Source: an uncultured Clostridia bacterium
Lineage (GTDB): Bacteria > Bacillota > Clostridia > Christensenellales > Borkfalkiaceae
Length of the DNA: 42,992 nucleotides
Assembly: GCA_944368065.1 (NCBI GenBank)
Contig: CALVWV010000008.1
Span: forward strand, 1-42,992
Reading direction: 5' to 3'
Both the position numbers and the translations under genes were made by a program. Positions 8,493 to 15,604 of the stretch are shown here, in pieces; the first letter of the stretch is position 1; every line of letters starts with the position of its first letter. The notes under the pieces are model-generated. The model was not told the DNA's origin. It worked only from the letters and a program-made list of their open reading frames with translations, and ran no database searches.

Positions 8493-8521
8493 TTGACATA
8501 AATTTTATAAAATAATAAAAT
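8493..8521 (+). promoter_or_regulatory. strong sigma-A promoter of rplM-rpsI
   Basis: A perfect -35 TTGACA (8493-8498), a 17-bp spacer and TAAAAT (8516-8521) predict a start near 8528. Confidence 0.88.
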
Positions 8522-8529
8522 AAACCTAC

Positions 8530-8572
8530 ATTGCGCAAAGGCAATAAGATACCGCGTTCGCGGTAAGCGTTT
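8530..8572 (+). promoter_or_regulatory. structured rplM leader (possible L13-leader-type element)
   Basis: The short 5' UTR contains TTGC-gcaaag-GCAA and a perfect 7-bp hairpin TACCGCG-tt-CGCGGTA, then AAGCG. Its position directly upstream of rplM suggests the autogenous L13 leader seen in Bacillota, but I assign it from position and fold only. Confidence 0.35.
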
Positions 8573-8601
8573 TATATACATTTTAAATGGAGTTATAAGC
8601 A

Positions 8602-9033
8602 ATGAAAACCTACATGGCAAACGCCCAGACAGTAGAAAGAAAATGGTACGTTATAGACGCCGCAGGCGTTCCCCTGGGCAGGCTTGCATCCAAGGTGGCG
8701 GCCGTTCTTCGCGGTAAAAACAAACCCACTTTCACGCCCAACGTAGATACGGGCGATTTCGTCATAGTCATCAATTCCGATAAAGTCGCACTTACCGGCA
8801 AAAAGCTGGAGGATAAGTTCTACCGTTATCACACCGGCTATATCGGCGGCCTTAAAGAGGTATCTTACAAAAAGATGCTCGCCGAAAAGAGTGACCTCGC
8901 CGTATATGAAGCGGTAAGGGGAATGCTTCCCAAAAATTCACTGGGCAGGGCTATGCTCAAAAAGCTGCGCGTATATAAGGGTGCAGAGCACAACCACGCG
9001 GCACAGAAGCCCGAAACGCTCAATTTATTTTAA
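8602..9033 (+). CDS. rplM: 50S ribosomal protein L13
   Basis: This 143-residue large-subunit protein shows the family blocks [48 protein letters not shown] and [20 protein letters not shown]. The length is normal for bacteria (about 142-145). GGAG lies 9 nt before the ATG. It forms the conserved rplM-rpsI pair with the next gene, 18 bp downstream. Confidence 0.98.
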   Translation: MKTYMANAQTVERKWYVIDAAGVPLGRLASKVAAVLRGKNKPTFTPNVDTGDFVIVINSDKVALTGKKLEDKFYRYHTGYIGGLKEVSYKKMLAEKSDLAVYEAVRGMLPKNSLGRAMLKKLRVYKGAEHNHAAQKPETLNLF

Positions 9034-9051
9034 GGAATGAGGTAAAATTTT

Positions 9052-9465
9052 ATGGCTAAAGCAACTTTGAAAAAGAAACTTCAATTCTGGGGCACAGGCA
9101 GAAGGAAGAAGGCTATCGCCCGCGTTCGCCTCATCCCCGCAGGAAGCGGCAATATCGTTATCAATGAAAGGTCTTTCGAGGACTATTTCCCCCAGTCCGT
9201 TCTTCGTTACGACGTAATGCAGCCCCTCGCCCTTTTAAAGGCTGAAGGCAAGTACGACGTTTACGTTAACGTTTACGGCGGCGGTCTGACAGGTCAGGCA
9301 GGCGCAATCCGCCTCGGCATCTCCCGCGCTCTTCTTCAGGCAGAGCCCGAGTGCCGCACCACCCTCAAGAAGGCTGGTTTCTTAACCCGCGATCCCCGCG
9401 TCAAAGAGCGCAAAAAGTACGGTCTCAAAAAGGCGCGTCGCGCTCCTCAGTTCTCCAAGAGATAA
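9052..9465 (+). CDS. rpsI: 30S ribosomal protein S9
   Basis: This 137-residue small-subunit protein shows [39 protein letters not shown]-type blocks (here [18 protein letters not shown]) and the basic C-terminal tail ending RRAPQFSKR, whose final Lys-Arg contacts P-site tRNA in the family. GAGG precedes the ATG. It is co-transcribed with rplM and followed by several hairpins, of which the one at 9522-9554 is a proper terminator. Confidence 0.98.
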   Translation: MAKATLKKKLQFWGTGRRKKAIARVRLIPAGSGNIVINERSFEDYFPQSVLRYDVMQPLALLKAEGKYDVYVNVYGGGLTGQAGAIRLGISRALLQAEPECRTTLKKAGFLTRDPRVKERKKYGLKKARRAPQFSKR

Positions 9466-9521
9466 GTTTTTATCCCTTCGGGAAATTGCGGCATTCTGCC
9501 GCAAACTCAATTTGCATTTAT

Positions 9522-9554
9522 ATGCGCACGGCTTTGCCGCGCGCATATTTTTTT
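9522..9554 (+). terminator. terminator of rplM-rpsI
   Basis: The hairpin ATGCGC-a-CGGC-ttt-GCCG-c-GCGCAT (9522-9546) is followed by a run of T (9548-9554). A smaller perfect hairpin TTGCGGC/GCCGCAA lies just before it at 9486-9504. Confidence 0.85.
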
Positions 9555-9614
9555 GTCCGCACGGCAATTTGCAAGCCATAATAAGCCGCGCACGGCTTTG
9601 CCGCGCGTTGCAGA

Positions 9615-9667
9615 GAAGCCGCAGGCGGCGCAATCCGCGCCGCCTGCGGCTTCACGCACTTTTTTTG
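9615..9667 (+). terminator. second strong terminator-like hairpin
   Basis: The arms GAAGCCGCAGGCGGCG and CGCCGCCTGCGGCTTC pair perfectly over 16 bp; ACGCAC and a T-run (9660-9666) follow. Confidence 0.7.
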
Positions 9668-9764
9668 CAAAAACGCGGAATGCATGCGCTTTTCAATCGA
9701 TAATTGAAAGCGGGTTTCTTTTGCAAAGTTTTAGCATAAAGTGTGAAAAAACTCTAATCGGCTA

Positions 9765-9793
9765 TTGCTTTTTGTTAAAAGGCGTGTTATAAT
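9765..9793 (+). promoter_or_regulatory. sigma-A promoter of pfp
   Basis: TTGCTT (9765-9770), a 17-bp spacer and TATAAT (9788-9793). The 5' UTR begins with a GGCGGAA-acg-TTCCGCC hairpin (9801-9817), which may stabilise the mRNA. Confidence 0.85.
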
Positions 9794-9862
9794 ATAAAAG
9801 GCGGAAACGTTCCGCCACGGAGTAAAAATAAAGATGAAAAAGCAAAGTAAAGGGGGAAAGTA

Positions 9863-11086
9863 ATGAAAAATGTAATAGTAGGCCAGTCAGGCGGCCCTAC
9901 AGCGGTTATCAACTCCAGCCTTCTCGGCGTGTTCAAGACGGCTAAGGACAGGGGCGCAGACGTAGTTTACGGCATGGTGCACGGCATAAAGGGACTTCTG
10001 GACAGAAATATCGTGGACCTTTCTTCGCAGATCAAGAACGATCTGGATATGGACCTTCTGAAGAGGACGCCTTCGTCCTTCCTCGGTTCCTGCCGCTATA
10101 AGCTGCCCGACATAGAAGGCAATGAAAAGACGTATGACGAAATCTTCAAGATTTTAAAGGAATACAACATTTACGCCTTCTTCTACATCGGCGGCAACGA
10201 CTCGATGGATACCATCAAAAAACTTTCCGATTACGGCGAAAAGATAAAGAGCCCCATACGCTTCATGGGCGTTCCCAAGACCATAGATAACGACCTCGCC
10301 ATAACCGACCATACGCCCGGCTACGGCAGTGCGGCAAAGTACATAGCTTCCACCACAAAGGAAATCATACGCGACGGCCTTGTATATGACTATCCCGTAG
10401 TTTCCATAATAGAAGTCATGGGCAGAAACGCAGGCTGGCTTACCGCCGCTGCGGCGCTTGCAAAGGGAGAGGACTGTGAAGGCGTCGACCTCATATACCT
10501 TCCCGAGCGCGTGTTCGACCTCGATAAGTTCCTTGCCAAGGTCGGCGAACTCTACAAGCAGAAGCGCTCCGTAGTAATCGCCGTTTCCGAAGGCGTAAAG
10601 ATAGCAGACGGCAGATATGTATGCGAACTTGCCGACCACGTGGACTACGTGGACGCGTTCGGCCACAAGCAGCTTGCGGGCACGGCGCGTTTCCTTGCCG
10701 CAAAGGTTGCCGAAAAGTACGGCGTAAAGACGAGGGCGATAGAGCTTTCCTCCCTTCAGCGCTGCGCATCGCACATCACTTCCCGCATAGACGTCACCGA
10801 AGCGTTCAACGCAGGCGGCGCTGCGGTAAAGGCTGCGTTCGAGGGCATGAGCGGACAGGTTATAACCCTCAAGCGCGTATCCGAAGACCCGTATATGTGC
10901 ATAACCGAGCCTGCAGACGTTCACTTCATTGCAAACGTTGAAAAGAAGGTTCCCGACGAGTGGATAAATGCCGACGGCACGTATGTTGAAGACGCGCTCG
11001 TGCACTATATCCGTCCCCTCATTCAGGCGGAGATTGCGCCTTTGTGGGTAGACGGACTTCCCCGCCATCTCATACTGCACAAGTAA
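9863..11086 (+). CDS. pfp: pyrophosphate-dependent 6-phosphofructokinase
   Basis: This 407-residue glycolytic enzyme phosphorylates fructose 6-phosphate. GQSGGPTAVIN at the N-terminus is the nucleotide/PPi loop. GGNDS (110-114) carries Asp where ATP enzymes have Gly in GGDGS, and PKTIDND (138-144) has the Lys typical of PPi-dependent enzymes. MGRNAGWLTA is the substrate-binding block. By these residues PPi, not ATP, should be the phosphoryl donor, which makes the step reversible; this is family knowledge rather than proof. GGGGG precedes the ATG at 6-nt spacing. The gene is monocistronic with its own promoter. Confidence 0.93.
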   Translation: MKNVIVGQSGGPTAVINSSLLGVFKTAKDRGADVVYGMVHGIKGLLDRNIVDLSSQIKNDLDMDLLKRTPSSFLGSCRYKLPDIEGNEKTYDEIFKILKEYNIYAFFYIGGNDSMDTIKKLSDYGEKIKSPIRFMGVPKTIDNDLAITDHTPGYGSAAKYIASTTKEIIRDGLVYDYPVVSIIEVMGRNAGWLTAAAALAKGEDCEGVDLIYLPERVFDLDKFLAKVGELYKQKRSVVIAVSEGVKIADGRYVCELADHVDYVDAFGHKQLAGTARFLAAKVAEKYGVKTRAIELSSLQRCASHITSRIDVTEAFNAGGAAVKAAFEGMSGQVITLKRVSEDPYMCITEPADVHFIANVEKKVPDEWINADGTYVEDALVHYIRPLIQAEIAPLWVDGLPRHLILHK

Positions 11087-11367
11087 TAAAATTATGCAGA
11101 CAAAATGCGTTGCGGTCCGCCGCGGCGTAAGTTCTCCTTTTTACAGTAAATAAAAATTGCAGCCGCCCGCGCTCAAAGCGCGGGCGGCTGCCGTTTCCGC
11201 ATTATAATTTCAGCGCAAATTATTTCCCCGTTTGTGCGCAGTGCCCGTTATTGCCTTTTGTATCAGCATAGGTGCGGGCGTTTGCGCGCGGATAAGGGGC
11301 AGACGAAGGGTGGAGTAAGCCGGTTGTGCCGCAAAGGGGCAAGCCCGTGCCGCTTTGCAGCCGTCGT
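11087..11367. other. interval holding terminators only
   Basis: Apart from the 11159-11191 hairpin there is one further imperfect GCAAAG/CTTTGC hairpin near 11330-11360 on the 3' side of the small minus-strand ORF. No gene is supported. Confidence 0.6.
11159..11191 (-). terminator. terminator facing the minus-strand small ORF
   Basis: A perfect 15-bp hairpin (arms GCAGCCGCCCGCGCT and AGCGCGGGCGGCTGC). On the minus strand it is followed by AATTTTTATTT, so it fits termination of the small minus-strand gene; on the plus strand the T-run is poor, though it may still serve pfp. Confidence 0.7.
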
Positions 11368-11634
11368 CTACGGCTTGCGCTTTATGCGGTTGGAAATTTT
11401 TTCGTGCCGCTCTATAAGCGCGGCGAGCACGTTTGCGCGGCTTTCGTCGGGCATGTTTTTGTCTGCGCCGCCCTGTCTGCCGGCGTTCTGCTCTTTTTCC
11501 GTGGCGGGCGGAGCGGCTTTTTCCGCAGCTTTGCGCGCGGAGTCTGCATCCCTTGCGGAGGGGTTGTCGGCGGCGTTTTGTCCGCCCGCGCCGCCAAGCG
11601 CCTTCAAAAGTTCAAAAAGTGCAAATTTATCCGT
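11368..11634 (-). CDS. small Ala/Glu/Lys-rich protein of unknown function, non-standard start
   Basis: An 88-codon frame on the minus strand. A short helical N-terminus (DKFALFELLKALGG) is followed by a low-complexity Ala/Lys/Glu/Pro linker and a basic helical end (RANVLAALIERHEKISNRIKRKP). AAAAGGAG stands 9 nt before an ACG codon (11632-11634) in the position where ATG is expected. The only standard-type start in frame is the TTG at 11607, which has no ribosome site and would cut off the N-terminal helix. A minus-facing terminator lies downstream. Competing plus-strand frames have worse composition. I do not recognise the family. Confidence 0.5.
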   Translation of the reverse strand, partial: TDKFALFELLKALGGAGGQNAADNPSARDADSARKAAEKAAPPATEKEQNAGRQGGADKNMPDESRANVLAALIERHEKISNRIKRKP

Positions 11635-11684
11635 ATGTTTGTTCTCCTTTTACTAAATTTTCATTAAATATAACTTGTTTTTAA

Positions 11685-11713
11685 TTGCTTAAAGCGTTGT
11701 TTTGGTATATAAT
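11685..11713 (+). promoter_or_regulatory. sigma-A promoter of the 780-residue surface protein gene
   Basis: TTGCTT (11685-11690), a 17-bp spacer and TATAAT (11708-11713). The leader is about 63 nt and contains a small CCAA/TTGG hairpin directly before the start. Confidence 0.85.
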
Positions 11714-11783
11714 AAAAACTGCTTTTTGATATTTTATTAAAACGGCTTAATCTTATATCTACCAACTAGTATTGGGGTAAAAA

Positions 11784-14126
11784 ATGCGTAACAAGGTTAA
11801 AAAGGCGCTCATATGCGCCGCCGCGGCTGTTGTAGTCTGCGGCCTTACAGTTTCCGCGGCGTGCAGCGGCGGATATTACAAAGCTGATAAGCTTGAAGGC
11901 GACATCAGCGGCAACGTTGTATCCAACGGCGGTTTTGCCGTTGAAAAGGGCAACTACGTGTATTTTATCAACGGCGTTGAAAGCAATACCGCAACAAACA
12001 GCTACGGCGACGTGGAAAAGGGCGCACTCGTGCGCATATCCAAGTCCAATCTTGCTGCGGGCAACTATTCAACCGTAGATACGGTCGTTCCCCTCATAAT
12101 GTACTCCGGCAGTTACGACGGCGGCATATTCATCTACGACGACTACGTTTACTACAGCACTCCTTCGGCTGCAAGGGATGCGGACGGCGAAGTCCTCAAT
12201 TCCCGTCTCGAGTTCAGGCGCACCAAGCTTGACGGAACTGAGACGATGACCGACTACTACTTCCAGTCCGAAACCACCAGCATAGAGTACCGTTTCGTCG
12301 AAGTGGATGACACCGTCTATCTTCTTTACGTCGTAAACGAAACGCTCTACGGCACCGAAGCGCACGACAATATCCATTCCGTAAACCTTACTACGGGCGA
12401 GGATACCGTGCTTGCTTATAACGTTGAAAGCTATTTCTTCGACGATAAGGACCTCTCCAATCCGTATATTTACTATACGATGGCTGTAAACTACAACCTC
12501 GGCACGGATAACGAGGTGGAGGCGGACTATAACCAGCTCTACCGCGTGCGCGCCGACGCTCAGAACGACGCCGACAAGTACGACTTTTCTTACGTTGAAG
12601 ACTTCGACGCGGAGACAGACCCTCTCTATATCAACAACGGTGAATTCGTATTCGACGGCAGAGGTTCGCTCAGCGGCATAACCCAGTTCAACTACGGTTA
12701 CAATGCCGCAACGGATGAGGACACGACGTCCGACGACGCCAACACTCTTTCCGGCTATACCTATACGATAATATCATATGAAGACGGCACGCTGTATTAT
12801 ACGCGTTCCTATTCAGGCGACATCACGCCCATCCTGCTTTATACCAACGACGCCGAAGCGAGCGCGGAGAACTGGAACCCCGTAACGGGCAACCCCACCG
12901 CGACCAACGGCTACAACGGCAAGATGCTTCTTCTCAATGCGTCCTCGCTCACGGGCTATACCTTCATCACAAATTCCGAAGGCGTTCCCGCAAAGGTAAT
13001 GTATTCGGAAAGCGCGGGCAGCGGTTATGCGCTCATGAGCGCCGACTTCGATAAGGACAGCTCGAGCATAACTTACGGCGGACTTACCAACATCTTCCCC
13101 ATGACCACTATGTCTGCGGAAGTTACAGTGCTCACGACTTCCGTGGAAGAAGTTGACGGCGTTGAATACAACTTCATTTACTACGGAATAACGGGCGAAG
13201 GCAGCGGCTACACCGTATACCGCATGGCGCTCGGCGGCAGCGAAGAGCAGTACACCGAGTTCCCTTCCGACGAATCGACTTCCAATTACGACAGAACGCA
13301 GATTCTCAACCTCGAGGTAGCGCCCAGCTGGTACATGCCCGAAGTGCTTGCGGGACATCTGTTCTTTGCGAGCGAGACTTCGGATATGGTTGATTACGAA
13401 TACGTAATGGCATTCGACCTGCGCCCCGAAGGCTCTGAGGCGGCTGAAAACGTTACGATGTCAAATGCCGACATAAAGGTCATAAACGACCTTTACGACA
13501 GCGTTATGGGCGAAGAAAACAGCGTCGTTGCCAATATAGACGAGGAGGAGTTCCAGAATCTTCCCAATGCGCTCCGCTATGCGTTCTACACCCGCGACAA
13601 GGATTACCTTGCAGACCTTATTAACCAGTGGGTGGATGCAGGCGAGGATGACGAATATCTCTATTCCGAAGAATCCGCTCAGCTTTACCTTGACTTCATC
13701 GCCGCAACGGACGAATATGAAGAATACGGCGCCGTTGAAGGTTACGAAAAGACTGTGAACGGCGAAAAGGTTTACGCAACATCCCGCGATTACTATTACG
13801 CGCTCGTGGGCTACATGTCTGAAGAGGACGCGGAAAACTATATAAGCGACCTCCGCACCGACTATCTCCAGGCCGAGCCCGAAGAGGAGACAACCTGGTT
13901 TGAAGGTCTTTCCACAGGCGCGAAAGTCGGCTTCATAATCGGCGTATGCGCAGGCGGCATCATAGTAATCGCCGCGGCAGTTCTTATCCCTCTTCTTGTA
14001 ATCAGAAAGAAGAAGAGAACTCTGCCCCAGTACAACAAGGCGCGCATCAAGGTTGACACCACCGACGATAAGAATATCGACGTTTACGGCACCGACGAGT
14101 CGGAGTCCGACGGTGACAACAAATAA
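11784..14126 (+). CDS. secreted, membrane-anchored protein, possible beta-propeller (DUF5050-like)
   Basis: A 780-residue extracellular protein of unknown function. The N-terminus is a signal peptide ending in a lipobox-like VSAAC (Cys at about 27), so it may be a lipoprotein. The bulk (about 35-560) contains repeated strands such as NYVYFINGV and DYVYYST, separated by acidic Tyr-rich loops, suggesting a beta-propeller of the DUF5050 kind. A helical acidic stalk (about 575-695) follows. Near the C-terminus one hydrophobic helix (VGFIIGVCAGGIIVIAAAVL) precedes RKKKR and an acidic cytoplasmic tail. Two anchors would be unusual: if the Cys is not lipidated it is a type I membrane protein. GGGG stands before the ATG. 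It is monocistronic. Confidence 0.8.
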   Translation: MRNKVKKALICAAAAVVVCGLTVSAACSGGYYKADKLEGDISGNVVSNGGFAVEKGNYVYFINGVESNTATNSYGDVEKGALVRISKSNLAAGNYSTVDTVVPLIMYSGSYDGGIFIYDDYVYYSTPSAARDADGEVLNSRLEFRRTKLDGTETMTDYYFQSETTSIEYRFVEVDDTVYLLYVVNETLYGTEAHDNIHSVNLTTGEDTVLAYNVESYFFDDKDLSNPYIYYTMAVNYNLGTDNEVEADYNQLYRVRADAQNDADKYDFSYVEDFDAETDPLYINNGEFVFDGRGSLSGITQFNYGYNAATDEDTTSDDANTLSGYTYTIISYEDGTLYYTRSYSGDITPILLYTNDAEASAENWNPVTGNPTATNGYNGKMLLLNASSLTGYTFITNSEGVPAKVMYSESAGSGYALMSADFDKDSSSITYGGLTNIFPMTTMSAEVTVLTTSVEEVDGVEYNFIYYGITGEGSGYTVYRMALGGSEEQYTEFPSDESTSNYDRTQILNLEVAPSWYMPEVLAGHLFFASETSDMVDYEYVMAFDLRPEGSEAAENVTMSNADIKVINDLYDSVMGEENSVVANIDEEEFQNLPNALRYAFYTRDKDYLADLINQWVDAGEDDEYLYSEESAQLYLDFIAATDEYEEYGAVEGYEKTVNGEKVYATSRDYYYALVGYMSEEDAENYISDLRTDYLQAEPEEETTWFEGLSTGAKVGFIIGVCAGGIIVIAAAVLIPLLVIRKKKRTLPQYNKARIKVDTTDDKNIDVYGTDESESDGDNK

Positions 14127-14133
14127 ATAAATA

Positions 14134-14170
14134 AAAAGCGGAGTCTTTGCGGCTCCGCTTTTGCATTTTT
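14134..14170 (+). terminator. terminator after the surface-protein gene
   Basis: AAAAGCGGAG (14134-14143) pairs with CTCCGCTTTT (14153-14162), followed by GCATTTTTT. Confidence 0.85.
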
Positions 14171-14370
14171 TGAAAACGCGCATAATTTCCTTCAAAGTTA
14201 TGCAGAATCTAATCTTGCAGAGCGGAATAAAGCCGTTTTCAGCTTGTTTTAAGGCGTGGCGCGGGCGGCTGACGGTATATTTGTTGCAAGATTTTCAGCA
14301 TAACATTGCATAAAAAATAAAAATTTACAAAAATATTTTAATGTTATTTGATTTTTGTTATTTAAAACGG
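14171..14370. other. AT-rich non-coding interval
   Basis: Between the terminator and the next promoter I see no coding frame and no strong structure; the second half is very AT-rich. Confidence 0.6.
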
Positions 14371-14399
14371 TTTACAAATACATTGAATATTAATATAAT
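14371..14399 (+). promoter_or_regulatory. sigma-A promoter of the zinc-ribbon/poly-Asp gene
   Basis: TTTACA (14371-14376), a 17-bp spacer and TATAAT (14394-14399) predict a 60-nt leader. Confidence 0.85.
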
Positions 14400-14465
14400 G
14401 TTACCATTGATTAAGGGCACGGAAAAACGCAATTTTTTCCTGCAATGAAAACGGAGAATATTGTT

Positions 14466-14990
14466 ATGATTAAATACGTTAAATGCCCCAGGTGCGAACT
14501 CAACTATATAGACCCCGAAAAACAGGAGTACTGCGATGTATGCATTGCCGAAATGAAGGGCAATAAGCTTCAGTTTGCAGACCTGGACGACGATGACCTG
14601 GACGAAAATGCAGAAAAGACGGAAATCTGCCCCGTATGCGGCGTGAACACCATGCGCTACGGCGAAAAGATGTGCGACGCCTGCAAGCAGGCCAGCCAGT
14701 ATGAAGACGACGAAGACGTCGACATGGACACCGACGAGGAGTGGAAGAACTACCTCGAAGACGACGAAGACCTCACCGTCGACGACGAAACGCTGGAAGA
14801 AGAGCTTTCCGAAGATCTGGACGAAGAGTTCGACGAAGAGGAAGGCGACGGATACGGCGATTCTTACGAGGAGTCCGATCCTCTGGACGATTTCGACGAC
14901 ATTGACGACAGCGCCGAAGGCGCCGAAGGCGACGATGACGATGATGACGACGATGACGACGACGATGACGATGACGACGATTTGTTCTGA
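14466..14990 (+). CDS. double zinc-ribbon protein with poly-aspartate tail
   Basis: A 174-residue protein of unknown function. Two zinc ribbons are visible: CPRC with CDVC, and CPVC with CDAC. The rest is extremely acidic and ends in 17 consecutive Asp followed by Leu-Phe. Of two in-frame ATGs, 14466 is preferred because CGGAG lies 9 nt upstream; 14445 has no ribosome site. The tail is built from mixed GAC/GAT codons and is not a simple trinucleotide repeat. Acidic tails of this kind occur in RNA polymerase delta (RpoE) and in metal- or protein-binding chaperones, but nothing links it to these. It stands alone with its own promoter and terminator. Confidence 0.85.
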   Translation: MIKYVKCPRCELNYIDPEKQEYCDVCIAEMKGNKLQFADLDDDDLDENAEKTEICPVCGVNTMRYGEKMCDACKQASQYEDDEDVDMDTDEEWKNYLEDDEDLTVDDETLEEELSEDLDEEFDEEEGDGYGDSYEESDPLDDFDDIDDSAEGAEGDDDDDDDDDDDDDDDDDLF

Positions 14991-15027
14991 TTGATTCCGC
15001 CTTTTAATGATCTGATATAAAGAATTC

Positions 15028-15059
15028 AAAGCCGCGGCGGCTGTGCCGCGGCGGCTTTT
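15028..15059 (+). terminator. terminator after the poly-Asp protein gene
   Basis: AAAGCCGC-g-GCGGC-tgt-GCCGC-g-GCGGCTTTT, a GC hairpin ending in T residues. Confidence 0.75.
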
Positions 15060-15103
15060 GCCTTTTATGCATAAAATTTCCGTTATTTGCCAAAAATAGT
15101 AGT

Positions 15104-15343
15104 ATGATAAAACCTACTGTAAGCGTAAAACAGGTCAAGCAGGCGGTGGAGGGGTGCTACCTTAAACCGGTGACGGTAAAGCTCAACATGGGCAGAAACA
15201 AGTACGTCACGTTTCCCGCCGTTGTAAGCGGCATATATCCCTCGCTGTTTACCGTCTGTCCCGAAGATAAGAATTTTCTGGGCAAAACGGCGTATTCCTA
15301 TTCGGAAATACTCTGCGGCAGGGTAAAGCTCAGTGCGCGCTGA
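15104..15343 (+). CDS. veg: Veg family protein
   Basis: This 79-residue protein matches the Veg family (DUF1021): GRNKYVTFPAVVSGIYPSLFTV followed by YSYSEILCGRVKL corresponds to the conserved GRRK, YPSVFVI and VSYSYADVLT blocks of B. subtilis Veg. Veg is highly expressed and linked to biofilm matrix gene control and to spore outgrowth. In B. subtilis it lies just upstream of ispE; here only one gene separates veg and ispE, which supports the call. No Shine-Dalgarno is seen before the ATG. Confidence 0.88.
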   Translation: MIKPTVSVKQVKQAVEGCYLKPVTVKLNMGRNKYVTFPAVVSGIYPSLFTVCPEDKNFLGKTAYSYSEILCGRVKLSAR

Positions 15344-15400
15344 AATTTAGGGCAGTCCGTCGGCTTTGCATTTGCCAAGGACTGAAATTTGCGGGCTTTA

Positions 15401-15441
15401 AGCTGCGCGGCGGAAAATTTTTTCCGCCGCGTAGCTTTTTT
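15401..15441 (+). terminator. terminator after veg
   Basis: AGCT-g-CGCGGCGGAAAA pairs with TTTTCCGCCGCG-t-AGCT, followed by TTTTTTA. Confidence 0.88.
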
Positions 15442-15604
15442 ATGCATATCTCTCCGCGTGCGGCATTTTTATCCAAAAACGTTTAAAATTCTGTCTGAAC
15501 AGACATCTTTGCCCTGTAATAATGGCGCGCCGAGCGGCATATTATAGCATATCTGAAATCAAAGCAGATTAAAAGCGGCGGTGCCGCCACAGGAGAATTT
15601 ATTT

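Larger units (their letters stand above)
8199..8601. other. non-coding interval between alaS and rplM
   Basis: No gene is visible. It holds two exact 19-bp copies (8247-8265 and 8270-8288, CGTGCGCGCGCG followed by TTATAAT), a 12-bp GC hairpin (8304-8315 with 8326-8337) lacking a T-run, an AT-rich stretch, and the rplM promoter and leader. The alaS transcript has no obvious classical terminator here. Confidence 0.7.
9466..9862. other. hairpin-rich interval between rpsI and the phosphofructokinase gene
   Basis: No gene is seen. Besides the terminator there is an exact 20-bp direct repeat (9524-9543 and 9588-9607), both copies forming the same CGGC-ttt-GCCG hairpin. A large 16-bp stem (9615-9630 with 9638-9653) is followed by seven T residues, a second strong plus-strand terminator. 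The pfp promoter lies at the right end. Confidence 0.75.

Noticed and set aside
8180-8601. Frameshift as explanation for the short alaS
   Set aside because: No frame downstream of the stop codes for DHHA1-like sequence, and the interval is too short for the missing 270 residues.
10154-11080. 308-codon minus-strand frame over the phosphofructokinase gene
   Set aside because: Shadow of the coding strand; the opposite frame has all catalytic motifs of PPi-PFK.
11234-11656. Plus-strand frame of 140 codons between pfp and the surface-protein gene
   Set aside because: Cys/Ser/Leu-rich composition and no ribosome site. The minus-strand small ORF has better composition, a ribosome site and a downstream terminator.
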